A stretch of DNA of 64,000 bases, taken from Pseudomonas promysalinigenes. GTDB taxonomy: Bacteria; Pseudomonadota; Gammaproteobacteria; Pseudomonadales; Pseudomonadaceae. Shown piece after piece: positions 33,465-43,041 of this stretch (positions within the stretch are counted from its first letter, which is position 1; the number at the start of each line of letters is the position of its first letter). The DNA lies in assembly GCF_014269025.2 (NCBI RefSeq), contig NZ_CP077094.1, positions 992,001 to 1,056,000 on the forward strand. The letters run 5' to 3'. The position numbers and the translations under genes were made by a program. A model generated the notes under the pieces. It worked only from the letters and a program-made list of their open reading frames with translations. It made no database searches and was not told the origin of the DNA.

Positions 33465-35215
33465 ACAGTCTCCAGGTCACGGGGCAGGGTCAGGCTCAGC
33501 CGGGCGCCGCCGGGCATGTTCTCTGCGTACAGCAGGCCTCCGGCCTCGACGATGATGCCATAGGAGATCGCCAGGCCCAGGCCCAAGCCTTCGCCCACCG
33601 GTTTGGTGGTGAAGAACGGATCGAAGACCTTCGCCAGGTCCGCTTGGGCAATACCACCGCCTGAATCAAGCACGCTCAGGCGCCATTGATCGTGCAGTGG
33701 TTCGATGCGCACCTCAAGGCGTTTGTAGCGCTTGTCAGCCATGGCGTCGAGGGCGTTGTGCAGCAGGTTGATCAGCACCTGCTCAAGGCGGATCGCATCG
33801 CCGCGGACCCAGGCCGGACGTGCCAGGTACAGCGCTACGTCCACTTGCTCACTGCGCATGCGCGTGTCCAGCAGGTGCAGGGCCTGATCGACCACGGTTG
33901 CCAGGTCGAGGCGTTCGCGCAGGCCAACCGGGCTATTGCGGGCAAAGGTCTTCAGGTGGCCGGTCAATGCGGCCATGCGCGTGAGCATCTGCTCCAACGG
34001 CTCCAGGGCTTTGCGTGCATCGTCGTAGCGGCCATGGTCGAGCAGCAGGCGCAGGGTTTCCAGCTGCATGCGTTGCGTGGTCAGCGGTTGGTTGATCTCG
34101 TGGGCCATGGCCGCCGACATCTGCCCCAGTGCCGCCAGTTTGGCCGACTGCACCAGGCCTTCCTGGGCAGTACGCAGTTCGCGGGTGCGTTCTTCGACCT
34201 GCCGCTTGAGCGCCTCGCGGCTGCGCTGGCGCAGCCGGGCCAGGCGTAAACGCTGGCTGACGAACAGCGCGGCGAACACCAGGCTGAGCCACACGGCGGC
34301 GGCGCTCAGTGCGGCATTGCGGCCGGCAGCCTCGACCTGAGGTTTGCGCAGCAAGTGCAAGGTCCAGCCCTCACCGTCCAGCGGCAAGCTTTCCCAGAGG
34401 TATTCGACGCTACCTCCTGGGCCTTGCACGCGGCTCAAGTGGCTGTTGCTGGCGAACCGGGTCAGCTCTTGATGCGCAAGGGGCACCAGCGGCTGCTTGT
34501 CGTACTGACGGGTCTGGGCAAGCTCGGCACGATCGGCGCCGCTGAGCGGCTTGAGCTCTCGATAGCGCCAGCCATCCTGATTGGCGATGAAGGTGATGCC
34601 ACGGGCGTCACTGACCAGCAGAATATCGCTACCTTGGCGCCATTCGCGTTCCAGTTCCGGGAACTCCAGCTTGACCACCATGGCGCCGAGAAAGCGCCCC
34701 TGCTCGTCGCTGACTGCGCTGGCCAGGAAGTAGCCAGGCACACCGCTGGTCACCCCCACTGCATAGAAGCGGCCGCTACCATGGCTGCGGGTCTGTTTGA
34801 AATAGGGCCGAAAGCCGTAGTTGGAGCCGACGTAGCTGGTGGGCAGGCGCCAATTACTGGCGGCCACCGCCAGGCCGGTGCGGTCGAGCAGCTCCAGGGT
34901 CGAAGAGTTGGCTGCGCCGTTGATGCGCTCGAGTTTCAGGTTGAGCGCGTGCTGCATCTGCTCGCTGACCGGGCCGCGCAGGGCGTCGATCAGCTGCGGG
35001 TCGAGCGCCAGCACGGCGGGCAGAGCGCGGTAACGGTCGATCAGGGTGTGCAGGGCATTGGCGTACAGCACCAGCTGCTGGCTGGCGCGGCGGGCGTCAT
35101 CTTCCATGGCTTGGCGCTTGGCCTGGTGCATCGCCCAGCCGCCACTCAGGGCCGTACCTAGCACGATCAGCAGGGTAATCAGCCCCAGACGCAGGGCGCG
35201 AAAGGAAAAGGGCAT
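33458..35215 (-). CDS. dctB: DctB/MifS-type sensor histidine kinase
   Basis: A 585-residue membrane kinase. Helix 1 is at residues ~8-28 and helix 2 at ~305-325; between them lies a large periplasmic double-PAS (dCache) sensor of the DctB type. The cytoplasmic part starts with a coiled coil rich in Arg ([20 protein letters not shown]), then the dimerisation domain with the phosphorylated histidine in [15 protein letters not shown] and a HATPase domain with [21 protein letters not shown] and [11 protein letters not shown]. It would sense a C4/C5-dicarboxylate and phosphorylate the regulator encoded by the overlapping next gene. Confidence 0.92.
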   Translation of the reverse strand: MPFSFRALRLGLITLLIVLGTALSGGWAMHQAKRQAMEDDARRASQQLVLYANALHTLIDRYRALPAVLALDPQLIDALRGPVSEQMQHALNLKLERINGAANSSTLELLDRTGLAVAASNWRLPTSYVGSNYGFRPYFKQTRSHGSGRFYAVGVTSGVPGYFLASAVSDEQGRFLGAMVVKLEFPELEREWRQGSDILLVSDARGITFIANQDGWRYRELKPLSGADRAELAQTRQYDKQPLVPLAHQELTRFASNSHLSRVQGPGGSVEYLWESLPLDGEGWTLHLLRKPQVEAAGRNAALSAAAVWLSLVFAALFVSQRLRLARLRQRSREALKRQVEERTRELRTAQEGLVQSAKLAALGQMSAAMAHEINQPLTTQRMQLETLRLLLDHGRYDDARKALEPLEQMLTRMAALTGHLKTFARNSPVGLRERLDLATVVDQALHLLDTRMRSEQVDVALYLARPAWVRGDAIRLEQVLINLLHNALDAMADKRYKRLEVRIEPLHDQWRLSVLDSGGGIAQADLAKVFDPFFTTKPVGEGLGLGLAISYGIIVEAGGLLYAENMPGGARLSLTLPRDLETVC

Positions 35216-35317
35216 GGGCGGGTCCAGGTAATGGTGATATCAGGCCCGGCCTCTGCACGGCGGTTCATCGCTTGGATGAACTGGCTGCCATAGAGGCCGG
35301 AGCCGACGACGAACCTG

Positions 35318-37618
35318 TTACAGCAGCTCGAAGCTCTTCTGCTGCACGGCCTCTGAATCCAGCCCGATCTGGACATTGAACTCGCCAGGCTCGGCGACCC
35401 GCTGCAACTGGCCATTGTAGAACTTCAGATCATCTTCGCTGATGGGGAAGGTCAGGGTTCGCGACTCACCAGCCTTGAGCATCAGTTTCTGGAAGTTCTT
35501 CAGTTGCTTGACCGGGCGGCTCATCGATGCCGAGACATCCTGCAGGTACAGCTGCACGACGGTCTCGCCATCACGCTGGCCGGTATTTTTCACGGTGATC
35601 TTGGCTTGCAGCGTATCGCCTCGCTTGAGCTGGTTGCCAGACAGGGACAGGCCCGACAGCTCGAAACTGCTGTAGCTCAAGCCGTAGCCGAATGGGTACA
35701 GCGGGCCGTTGGGCTCTTCGAAGTACTGCGATGTGAAGTTGCCTGGCTTGCCGGGAGTGAATGGCCGACCGATGCGCATGTGGTTGTAGTACATCGGAAT
35801 TTGCCCTACCGAACGAGGGAAGGTGATGGCCAGCTTGCCCGATGGGTTGTAATCGCCAAACAGCACGTCGGCAATGGCGTTGCCACCTTCGGTGCCGGAG
35901 TACCAGGTTTCCAGGATGGCATCGGCCTGGTCACGCTCCCAGCCAATCGACAGGGGGCGGCCATTCATCAGCACCAATACCAGCGGCTTGCCTGTGGCCT
36001 TCAGAGCCTTTATTAGCTCGCGCTGGCTAGCCGGAATTTCCAGGCTCGTACGGCTTGACGACTCATGGGACATCCCACGCGACTCGCCAACCACAGCCAC
36101 TACTACATCGGACTGCTGGGCAGCCTTGATCGCTTCGTCGATCATGACGCCCGCAGGCCGTGGGTCATCGACGATCTCCGGGGCATCGGCGTTGAGGAAA
36201 TTCAGGTAGTCGACGATTGCCTTGTCACCAATGATGTTGGCGCCTTTTGCGTATACCAGCTTGGCCTTGCCCTCCAGAGCACGCCGCAAGCCCTCGCGCA
36301 CGGTGACAGAGTGCATCGGCTTGCCATCGGCGTACCAACTGCCGAGCATGTCATTCGGGGCATCTGCCAATGGGCCGACCAGAGCGACTGTACCGGCTTT
36401 TTTAAGCGGCAGAGTCTGGTTGCGGTTCTCCAGCAATACCAGGCTGCGCCGGGCCACGTCACGGGCAGCTGCGCGGTGCAGGCGGTCTTCGGTGTAATAG
36501 TCCTTGAGGTCGTTTTCGGCTTTGGCAATGCGCAGGTAAGGGTCTTTGAACAGGCCCATGTCATATTTGGCGCCGAGCACTTCGCGCACGGCCTGGTTCA
36601 GTTCGTGTTCTGTCACTTCGCCAGACTTCAGCAGCCCGGGCAGTTCTTTGCCATAAAGGGTGTCGTTCATGCTCATGTCGATGCCGGCCTTGATCGCCAG
36701 CTTGGCGGCTTCGCGGCCATCTCGCGCCACACCGTGGCGGATCAGCTCCTGGATGGCGCCGTGGTCACTGATGGTCACACCTTTGAAGCCCCACTGCTTG
36801 CGCAGCAGATCGTTCATCAGCCAAGTGTTGGAAGTGGCCGGGACACCGTTGATCGAGTTGAGCGCCACCATCACCCCGCCAGCGCCCGCGTCGAGCGCGG
36901 CGCGGTAGGGTGGCAGGTAGTCGTTGTACATCTTGGGCAGGCTCATATCGACGGTGTTGTAGTCACGTCCGCCTTCCACAGCGCCGTACAAGGCGAAATG
37001 CTTGACGATGGCCATGATGCTGTCAGGGTTGGCCGGGCTGCTGCCCTGGAACGAGCGCACCATGACCTGGCCAATCTTCGAGGTCAGGTAAGTGTCTTCG
37101 CCGAAGCCTTCGCTGGTGCGCCCCCAGCGCGGGTCGCGGGCGATGTCGACCATGGGTGCGAAGGTCATGTCCAGCGCATCGGCCGAAGCTTCGATGGCCG
37201 AAGTGCGGCCGACCTTGGCGATCGCGTCCATATCCCAGCTAGCCGCCAGGCCCAGGCTGATCGGGAAGATCGTGCGTTCGCCGTGGATGGTGTCGTAGGC
37301 GAAGAACATCGGAATCTTCAGGCGGCTGCGCATGGCAGCGTCCTGCATCGGCCGGTTCTCGGGGGCGGTACGCGAGTTGAAGGTGCCACCGATGCGCCCG
37401 GCCGCGATTTCTTCGCGGATCTTGTCGCGGGGCATTTCCGGGCCGATGCTGATCAGGCGCAACTGGCCGATCTTTTCGGCCTCGGTCATCTGGCTGATCA
37501 GATGGTCGATGAACGCCTGCTTGTCCTGCAGGGGAGGGGCGGTTGGAGCGGCAAGCGCCGCCTGGCTGGCAAGGGCCATGGCCAGGCCCAGCAAAGACAG
37601 TTTCATCATCGATTCCAT
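35318..37618 (-). CDS. bglX: Periplasmic beta-glucosidase BglX, GH3 family
   Basis: A 766-residue glycoside hydrolase with a signal peptide (MMKLSLLGLAMALASQAALA). The GH3 N-terminal domain spans ~40-380; the nucleophile is D285 in GFKGVTISDHGAIQ. The C-terminal GH3 domain (~400-620) is followed by a fibronectin-III-like domain (~660-750: ITVKNTGQRDGETVVQLY). Length and domain order match E. coli BglX. The start is uncertain: ATG at 37618 or the in-frame ATGs at 37609/37606. It lies 102 bp upstream of dctB on the same strand; no functional link is apparent. Confidence 0.92.
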   Translation of the reverse strand: MESMMKLSLLGLAMALASQAALAAPTAPPLQDKQAFIDHLISQMTEAEKIGQLRLISIGPEMPRDKIREEIAAGRIGGTFNSRTAPENRPMQDAAMRSRLKIPMFFAYDTIHGERTIFPISLGLAASWDMDAIAKVGRTSAIEASADALDMTFAPMVDIARDPRWGRTSEGFGEDTYLTSKIGQVMVRSFQGSSPANPDSIMAIVKHFALYGAVEGGRDYNTVDMSLPKMYNDYLPPYRAALDAGAGGVMVALNSINGVPATSNTWLMNDLLRKQWGFKGVTISDHGAIQELIRHGVARDGREAAKLAIKAGIDMSMNDTLYGKELPGLLKSGEVTEHELNQAVREVLGAKYDMGLFKDPYLRIAKAENDLKDYYTEDRLHRAAARDVARRSLVLLENRNQTLPLKKAGTVALVGPLADAPNDMLGSWYADGKPMHSVTVREGLRRALEGKAKLVYAKGANIIGDKAIVDYLNFLNADAPEIVDDPRPAGVMIDEAIKAAQQSDVVVAVVGESRGMSHESSSRTSLEIPASQRELIKALKATGKPLVLVLMNGRPLSIGWERDQADAILETWYSGTEGGNAIADVLFGDYNPSGKLAITFPRSVGQIPMYYNHMRIGRPFTPGKPGNFTSQYFEEPNGPLYPFGYGLSYSSFELSGLSLSGNQLKRGDTLQAKITVKNTGQRDGETVVQLYLQDVSASMSRPVKQLKNFQKLMLKAGESRTLTFPISEDDLKFYNGQLQRVAEPGEFNVQIGLDSEAVQQKSFELL

Positions 37619-37796
37619 AATCGAGGCCTTGGCCGTATCCGGAGCGGTACGCGCGTGGCCGAAGTTTTCAGGCGGCTATTGTTGTACGATTCGCCGGTAA
37701 TTCATCCAGCGGCGGATTATGCCTGAAAGTATCGGTCGCGGATGAACACCCCAATGCCGGGATAAAAACTATAAAAACGCTGACGAGACCCAAGGC

Positions 37797-38414
37797 ATGA
37801 CCCTGCTCAACGAATACCAACGCCGCCAGGTGGCCGAGGCGATCGCCCTGGCAGAGCGGCGCACCGATGCGCAACTGGTGACCGTGCTGGCGCGCCGTGC
37901 CGATGACTACGCCTATCTGCCGTTGTTCTGGGCCGCTGTGCTGGCCCTTGCCACCCCGGCGCTGTTGAATTGGCTGGTGGGCTGGCCAGGCTTGCGTGGG
38001 TTGCTGGTGGCCAACGTACTGCTGTTCATCGGCTTGTGCGTGCTATTGCGCCAGCCACGGGTGGCTGCATGGCTGACTCCGACAGCCTTGCTGCGCTGGC
38101 GCGCCGCGCGCCTGGCGCACCAGCAGTTTCGGGAGCAGAACCTTGAGGGTACGGCCGGCGCCACGGGGGTGCTGATCTTTGTCGCCGAGCAGGAGCAGCA
38201 TGTAGAAATCCTCGTCGATCAAGGGGCAGCCCCTTACCTGGATGCCAAGGTCCGCGCAGTGTTGGTGGCGCGCCTGACTGAACAGGTGCGTCAAGGCCAT
38301 ACCTTGCAGGGTTTTGTCGAATGCATCGAGGCTTGTGGCGAACTGCTGGGCAAACACCTGCCGCGCACCCACCCTCGTAATGAACTACCCAACCACCTGG
38401 TGATTCTCGACTGA
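37797..38414 (+). CDS. TPM-domain (Psb32/YgcG-like) membrane protein
   Basis: A 205-residue protein with a TPM domain interrupted by two membrane helices: an N-terminal ALAERRTDAQLVTVLARRADDY block, helices at residues ~40-62 and ~66-83, and a C-terminal AGATGVLIFVAEQEQHVEILVDQG block (residues ~120-150), which holds the second half of the fold. TPM proteins are associated with weak phosphatase activity or with membrane-protein repair; the role here is unknown. The ribosome-binding site is weak. It is divergent from bglX and 77 bp upstream of the methyltransferase gene. Confidence 0.75.
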   Translation: MTLLNEYQRRQVAEAIALAERRTDAQLVTVLARRADDYAYLPLFWAAVLALATPALLNWLVGWPGLRGLLVANVLLFIGLCVLLRQPRVAAWLTPTALLRWRAARLAHQQFREQNLEGTAGATGVLIFVAEQEQHVEILVDQGAAPYLDAKVRAVLVARLTEQVRQGHTLQGFVECIEACGELLGKHLPRTHPRNELPNHLVILD

Positions 38415-38491
38415 ACTGGCGGCTAGAGGGGTGTAGAATGCGCGGCATCGCGCAATGCGCCCCTTTTTGTAACCTGAGGCACCTGTTTTCC

Positions 38492-39706
38492 ATGTCTGCC
38501 AGTAATTGCGCGCCCGCGGCGCCCGATGCACGCGCCCAGTTTCTAGACCAGCTCGATGCTGCCCTGCGCACCAACTCATTGGTCAAGTTGGTGCTGGCGC
38601 GCCATGTCGGGGCCGACCCGACCTTGCAGCGCATCATTGCCAAGCCGCTGCAGGTCAAGGGGCAAGAGCAGCTGTCGCTGGTGTATCGACACCAGACGCG
38701 TGACATCACTCGCAACCTGCCAATCGATCAGGCTCAGGCGCTGATAGCGCAGCTGTTGCCAGAGAGCTTTCGCAATGCCCACTTGTTCGACGCTCACGGC
38801 GAAGTGCAGCTGACCTTCAGTAAAAAAGGCAAACCTATGCTCCAGCGCCACGCGGCGCAGGCTCCGCGAGAGGTGGTAGCCAAGGCTGAGCATGACCGCC
38901 AGAAGAAACGCTATCTAGAGCTCTCGCGGCCTTTCCTGCGCGACCTGGGGGTGACCGATGCTCAGGGCGCGCTGATTCCGTCGATGTCGCGCAAGTGGAA
39001 GCAGATCAACAAATTCATCGAAGTGTTCGATCACGCCCTGGCCAATGCACCGGTGCTGGCGGCGCAGCCGCTGCGCGTCGCCGATTTCGGCTCTGGCAAG
39101 GGCTACCTGACCTTCGCCATGCATGACTTCCTGCGTAATACCCAGGGCCGCGATGCGCAGGTAACCGGTGTGGAGTTGCGCCAGGACATGGTCGAGCTGT
39201 GTAACGCCGCCGCTCAGCGCCTGGAGCATTCGGGCCTGGAGTTCCAGTGCGGTGACGTTCGCAGCGTTGTGCCCGAGGCAATCGACGTGATGATTGCCCT
39301 GCATGCTTGCGACATCGCCACCGACTATGCCATTCACACAGGCATACGCTGCAACGCTGCGATCATCATGTGCTCACCGTGCTGCCACAAGCAAATCCGC
39401 CCGCAGCTGCACAGCCCGGGGCTACTGCAACCGATGTTGCAATACGGGCTGCATCTGGGGCAGCAGGCCGAAATGCTCACCGACAGCCTGCGCGCGTTGT
39501 ATCTGGAGGCGTGTGGTTATGAAACCAAGGTGTTCGAGTTTATCTCCCTTGAGCACACCAACAAGAACAAGATGATTCTTGCGGTGAAACGTCCGCAAGT
39601 GGGTGATAACACGGCATTGTTGGAAAAGATCGGGCAGCTCAAAGCGTTTTATGGGGTGCAGGAGCATTGCCTGGAGACGTTGTTGCAGGCCGATAAGCTT
39701 CTGTGA
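38492..39706 (+). CDS. SAM-dependent methyltransferase-like protein
   Basis: A 404-residue cytoplasmic protein. The C-terminal two-thirds hold a Rossmann methyltransferase fold with the SAM-binding loop VADFGSGKGYLTFAMHDFL (residues ~208-226) and the acidic end of strand 2 in VTGVELRQDMVELC. A CSPCCHKQIRP cluster follows (residues ~308-318), as in the methyltransferase domain 32 (RrmJ-like/C-rich) group. The N-terminal domain (~1-150) is basic and may bind RNA or protein. Start at 38492 because the codons from 38438 belong to a promoter-like stretch (TAGAATGCGCG). The substrate is unknown. Confidence 0.8.
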   Translation: MSASNCAPAAPDARAQFLDQLDAALRTNSLVKLVLARHVGADPTLQRIIAKPLQVKGQEQLSLVYRHQTRDITRNLPIDQAQALIAQLLPESFRNAHLFDAHGEVQLTFSKKGKPMLQRHAAQAPREVVAKAEHDRQKKRYLELSRPFLRDLGVTDAQGALIPSMSRKWKQINKFIEVFDHALANAPVLAAQPLRVADFGSGKGYLTFAMHDFLRNTQGRDAQVTGVELRQDMVELCNAAAQRLEHSGLEFQCGDVRSVVPEAIDVMIALHACDIATDYAIHTGIRCNAAIIMCSPCCHKQIRPQLHSPGLLQPMLQYGLHLGQQAEMLTDSLRALYLEACGYETKVFEFISLEHTNKNKMILAVKRPQVGDNTALLEKIGQLKAFYGVQEHCLETLLQADKLL

Positions 39707-39743
39707 TTGCCACAACCACATCTTAGCCAGTCGCAATCAACGT

Positions 39744-40754
39744 TCAGCGAACCGCTGACGGCCCTTCGATCGCCAACCCTTCCATACCCAATGGATGCGT
39801 AGTCGCATCGAAGAAGTACAGCCGCGTCCCCGGCATGTTCCCGAACCGGTCGACGAAATGCTGCTTCTGGTTGAGCACAGACGCTTCGCTCAGCGGCCGG
39901 ACAGCGATCGACAAGTGACTGGGCTGCGCCTGAACGATGGCTTCGAGCAAATGCTTGTCGCTGCCGTCCAGATGCTGCCCGAACAGGCACAGGCCCTGTT
40001 TCTCCTGAGCCAGTTGCCCCAACCCCCAGGCCAGATAATCGGAGTGGCGGATGGCGCGCATCTTCTCGTCGCTGCGCTCTTCGTTGACGAACAGCGGCAC
40101 TTCACCGGGAATGTTCACGGCGAAGCCTTCGAGTAATTCTGCACTGTCGGCGCTGCGCTGGCGGGTGCTGCCATCGGGCAGCTTTAGCAGGTGCAGGCCG
40201 CCATGCAGGTGCAAGACTCGAATGCCCTCGCTGCTGGTGCGGCGCACGTCGAAAAAACCTTCCTCGTCGAACAACGCGGCAAAGCCCTGCGGGTCATGTT
40301 GTATCGCCCAAGGCAGGATCAGGTCGTAGTTGCTTGTGTAGACGCTGCGATACTCGCGCAGGGCCTGGTTGATCGATGTCAGGGTGGCGGCGGGTACCAA
40401 GGCCCAAGGCAGATGCACGGTGCGGATCGCGTGGATCAACCCTTCCTTGATCGAGTAGTAGCGGTTCAACGGCGCAGTGGAGTTGATGGCCAGGGCTGCG
40501 TTGGCGCGTACGGTGTGATTGAGAGTGCTCAACACCGGCTCGAACAGTTCGGTGCCCAGCGACTTGAACAGCGCCTGATCGCTAATCGCTAGGCCCTTCT
40601 TGCGCCCAGCGCGCTGGGCTTGTTCGTACAGTGAAAAGTAGCCGAACGGCTTCCACAGCGCACGACTGGCACCGTTGCCCAGCAGCAATGCAGTGCAGGG
40701 GTGGCGCTGGTTGAGATCAGGCCAAGCGGCGAGGTGGGCGTCGAGAGTTGGCAT
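39744..40754 (-). CDS. DUF4917 protein, SIR2-like
   Basis: A 336-residue protein. Hallmarks I see: LLLGNGASRALW near residue 27 (nucleotide-binding-like Gly loop), VYTSNYDLILPWAI in the middle, VLHLHGGLHLL, and a C-terminal LCLFGQHLDGSDKHLLEAI block. This pattern (GxGAS, TSNYD, HGG/HGS, GxxxxDxH) is shared by SIR2-like and DUF4917 proteins, some of which serve in phage defence, but this gene stands alone. The ATG at 40754 is used; the longer frame is not convincing. Confidence 0.7.
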   Translation of the reverse strand: MPTLDAHLAAWPDLNQRHPCTALLLGNGASRALWKPFGYFSLYEQAQRAGRKKGLAISDQALFKSLGTELFEPVLSTLNHTVRANAALAINSTAPLNRYYSIKEGLIHAIRTVHLPWALVPAATLTSINQALREYRSVYTSNYDLILPWAIQHDPQGFAALFDEEGFFDVRRTSSEGIRVLHLHGGLHLLKLPDGSTRQRSADSAELLEGFAVNIPGEVPLFVNEERSDEKMRAIRHSDYLAWGLGQLAQEKQGLCLFGQHLDGSDKHLLEAIVQAQPSHLSIAVRPLSEASVLNQKQHFVDRFGNMPGTRLYFFDATTHPLGMEGLAIEGPSAVR

Positions 40755-40844
40755 GGGCAATCCATTCGGTGAGGCGGGAAACGGCCAGGACTTTAGCACG
40801 ACATATGGGCGCTGAGCGCGGGCGCCGTCGGGGGCTGGCGCAAC

Positions 40845-40873
40845 AACGAAAAAAGGAGCTCGAGGCTCCTTTT
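40845..40873 (-). terminator. Intrinsic terminator downstream of tRNA-Gly
   Basis: AAAAGGAGC and GCTCCTTTT pair around TCGAG; on the minus strand a T tract follows. It lies 45 bp past the tRNA 3' end. Confidence 0.85.
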
Positions 40874-40918
40874 GACAGCGATGACGTTGTTGGAACGCCA
40901 TGCGAGGATAGCAATGTT

Positions 40919-40992
40919 TGGAGCGGGTAGAGGGAATCGAACCCTCAACTAAAGCTTGGGAAGCTTTCGTTTTGCCACTAAACTATACCCGC
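40919..40992 (-). tRNA. tRNA-Gly (anticodon CCC)
   Basis: The 74-nt gene including encoded CCA folds as a cloverleaf: acceptor GCGGGTA/TACCCGC, D arm GTTTAGTGGCAAAAC, anticodon stem AAAGC/GCTTT around TTCCCAA (anticodon CCC), and T arm GAGGG-TTCGATT-CCCTC. It reads GGG codons. A terminator follows, so it is transcribed alone. Confidence 0.95.
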
Positions 40993-41044
40993 ATTCGCGA
41001 TGCACTTTTTACCAGAACCTTCCTTGAAATAGAAGCCCGCGTTC

Positions 41045-41098
41045 TAAAAAAGCTGATCGGCGCCCCATCTGTGCGGGTGTCGAACACAAGGCGCCGAT
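41045..41098 (-). terminator. Probable terminator of phaG
   Basis: ATCGGCGCC (41056-41064) and GGCGCCGAT (41090-41098) pair across a 25-base loop; on the minus strand a TTTTTT tract follows four bases after the stem. It begins five bases past the phaG stop. Confidence 0.6.
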
Positions 41099-41102
41099 AC
41101 GC

Positions 41103-41990
41103 TCAAATAGCCAATGCATGCTGCCCCTGGATGTATGCGCCAGCGCGTGGGCGGGTTTCGCGCGCCGTGGGTTTGAGAAAACCTAGCAAGGCGTCGCGGG
41201 TATCATCGCAGGCTGACTTGCTTTCCATATCCAAAAAATGCCCAGCGTCGCGGATGACGCTGAACTGGCTATTGCCGACGTGTTTGCCGAATTCTCGGGC
41301 ATCTTGCACCGTGGTGTACTCGTCGCGCTCGCCGTTGATGAACAGCACCGGGATGGCGATATTGCGGGCGCCGTGCAGTGCCCGTTGCAGGTCGCGCTGC
41401 AACACTTGGTTGATGTGGAAGTGCATCTGCGCATACTCGTGGCTGTCCAGGCTGCTGACGTGCCGGAAGTTGAAGCGCTTGAACAGTGACGGCAGGTACT
41501 TGCCGATGGTGTCATTGACCAGGTTGCCGACTTGGTAACGGTCGCAGGCGGCCAGATACTGGCAACCCCGTTCCAGGTAGTCGCGCATCGGCTCGTTGAT
41601 AACTGGCGAAAACGAACTGACCACGGCCTTTTTCACCCTGCGCGGCTGGTGCGCCAGCGCCAGCAGGGTGCAGGCACCGCCCCAGGAAAAGGACATGACG
41701 TGGTCGCACTGGAACCGCTCTATCAGCTCCAGCAGTATCTGCGCCTCGTCCTCCTTGCTGATCAGCCGCTCTTGGCGGTTGTGCGGCTTGGACTTGCCAG
41801 CGTATGGCTGGTCGTAAAGCACTACGTTGAATTGTGGGTGCAGATTGCGCACGGTCTGGGCGAACGAAGCGGTGGTGGCCAACGACCCATTGATCAGAAT
41901 GATCGTCTTTTCGGCCGCGTCCGCGCGATAGAACTCCGTGTAAACCCGATACTGACCTTGGATATCAAGTACAGCGATTTCTGGCCTCAT
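41103..41990 (-). CDS. phaG: PhaG, 3-hydroxyacyl-ACP to CoA/thioester linking enzyme for mcl-PHA
   Basis: A 295-residue alpha/beta-hydrolase-fold protein that diverts (R)-3-hydroxyacyl-ACP from fatty-acid synthesis into medium-chain-length polyhydroxyalkanoate. It is a homologue of RhlA (rhamnolipid precursor synthesis) and keeps the same triad: S102 in SFSWGG, D223 in GERDEYTT and H251 in AGHFLDME. The acyltransferase HX4D motif is at H177-D182 (HVSSLD). Length and sequence agree with P. putida PhaG as I recall it; P. putida does not make rhamnolipids, which favours PhaG over RhlA. The ATG at 41990 has AGGAG upstream. Monocistronic. Confidence 0.92.
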   Translation of the reverse strand: MRPEIAVLDIQGQYRVYTEFYRADAAEKTIILINGSLATTASFAQTVRNLHPQFNVVLYDQPYAGKSKPHNRQERLISKEDEAQILLELIERFQCDHVMSFSWGGACTLLALAHQPRRVKKAVVSSFSPVINEPMRDYLERGCQYLAACDRYQVGNLVNDTIGKYLPSLFKRFNFRHVSSLDSHEYAQMHFHINQVLQRDLQRALHGARNIAIPVLFINGERDEYTTVQDAREFGKHVGNSQFSVIRDAGHFLDMESKSACDDTRDALLGFLKPTARETRPRAGAYIQGQHALAI

Positions 41991-42322
41991 GTCATCGACT
42001 CCTGGCGCAAAAAGGGTAATCGCGTCACCTAGGGTGCACGTTCTTTATGACAGGTAGGCATTCGCCTGAGTAAATCGGGGGGCCCTGTGTCGATCCTTGG
42101 CACACGTGTCGACGATGTTGTTCTGGTGGGCAATTGCCGTGCCCCAACGCATCGAGGCGTAGGGTGGCCGGCAAAAGGTGTCAGGAACTGCAGGCGTGAC
42201 TGGTTGGTCACTCGCGGACTGACAAGGATGGAGTCAAGCAGTGAGGCAGACTTCGCGCAAGTGCTCTTCGCGCGAATTTGTGACTTCAACCGCTCAGCGG
42301 TCGTATGCCGATGTTATGGCAT
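41991..42322. other. 332-bp intergenic region upstream of phaG
   Basis: It separates the phaG start from the end of rsuA (both on the minus strand). I see one small inverted repeat, GTGAC-N6-GTCAC (42196-42211), but no promoter I would defend and no credible gene. Confidence 0.4.
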
Positions 42323-43015
42323 TCACACCGAGGCGATTTCGTCTGCAGTCAAAGCCCTGTATTGGCCGGGCTGTAAGCTCGGATCGAGGCGAATCGACCC
42401 CATGGTTTCACGGTGCAGGCCGACGACCTTGTTGTCGAAATAGCCGAACATGCGTTTGACCTGGTGGTAGCGCCCTTCGACGATCGCCAGCCGGGCCAGG
42501 CGTGGACCCAGGATGTCCAATCGCGCGGGCAAGGTGGTCAAGTCTTCAAAAGCGAAATAAAAACCTTCCTGGAATTTGCCCACATAGTGGTCGCCAATCT
42601 CGCCTTCGGTATGCACCAAGTACTGCTTGGGCAGCTTGGTGGCTGGCTGGGTCAGGCGCCGCGACCATTGGCCATCGTTGGTCAGAATCATCAAGCCTGT
42701 GGTATTGAAGTCCAGACGCCCGGCGATATGCAGGCCCTCGCGCAAGGCTTCGGGCAGCAAGTCGAGCACGGTGCGATGTTGCGGATCTTGGGTCGCACTG
42801 ACGCAGCCTATAGGCTTGTGCAGCATCAGGTAGCGGGCGAGGTGGCCGCCTTGCAGCAACTGCTCGTCGACCTCAACTCGGCTGAATTCACGGACCTGCG
42901 CCTTCGGGTCGGTTACCACTTCGCCGTCCAGGCGGACACGGCGCTGCGCCAGCAACATGCGCACTTGCTGGCGGTTGTAGCAGGGCAGGTTGGCAAGGAA
43001 TCGGTCGAGGCGCAT
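42323..43015 (-). CDS. rsuA: RsuA-type 16S rRNA pseudouridine synthase
   Basis: A 230-residue enzyme that would convert U516 of 16S rRNA to pseudouridine. The N-terminal S4 RNA-binding domain (MRLDRFLANLPCYNRQQVRM, residues 1-60) is followed by the RsuA/TruA-like catalytic domain with the nucleophilic aspartate in AGRLDFNTTGLMILTNDG. The later block KQYLVHTEGEI and the C-terminal VEGRYHQVKRMFGY are typical of the RsuA/RluB/E group. RsuA is preferred over RluB/RluE by length and by the KPIGCVSATQDP segment, but the exact target base is inferred. Confidence 0.88.
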   Translation of the reverse strand: MRLDRFLANLPCYNRQQVRMLLAQRRVRLDGEVVTDPKAQVREFSRVEVDEQLLQGGHLARYLMLHKPIGCVSATQDPQHRTVLDLLPEALREGLHIAGRLDFNTTGLMILTNDGQWSRRLTQPATKLPKQYLVHTEGEIGDHYVGKFQEGFYFAFEDLTTLPARLDILGPRLARLAIVEGRYHQVKRMFGYFDNKVVGLHRETMGSIRLDPSLQPGQYRALTADEIASV

Positions 43016-43041
43016 GGTGGCTGCGGGAAAAAGGCGGCAGT

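Noticed and set aside
40919..40992. Attachment site for an integrated element at tRNA-Gly
   Set aside because: No integrase, no repeat of the tRNA 3' end that I can see nearby, and neighbours are core genes.
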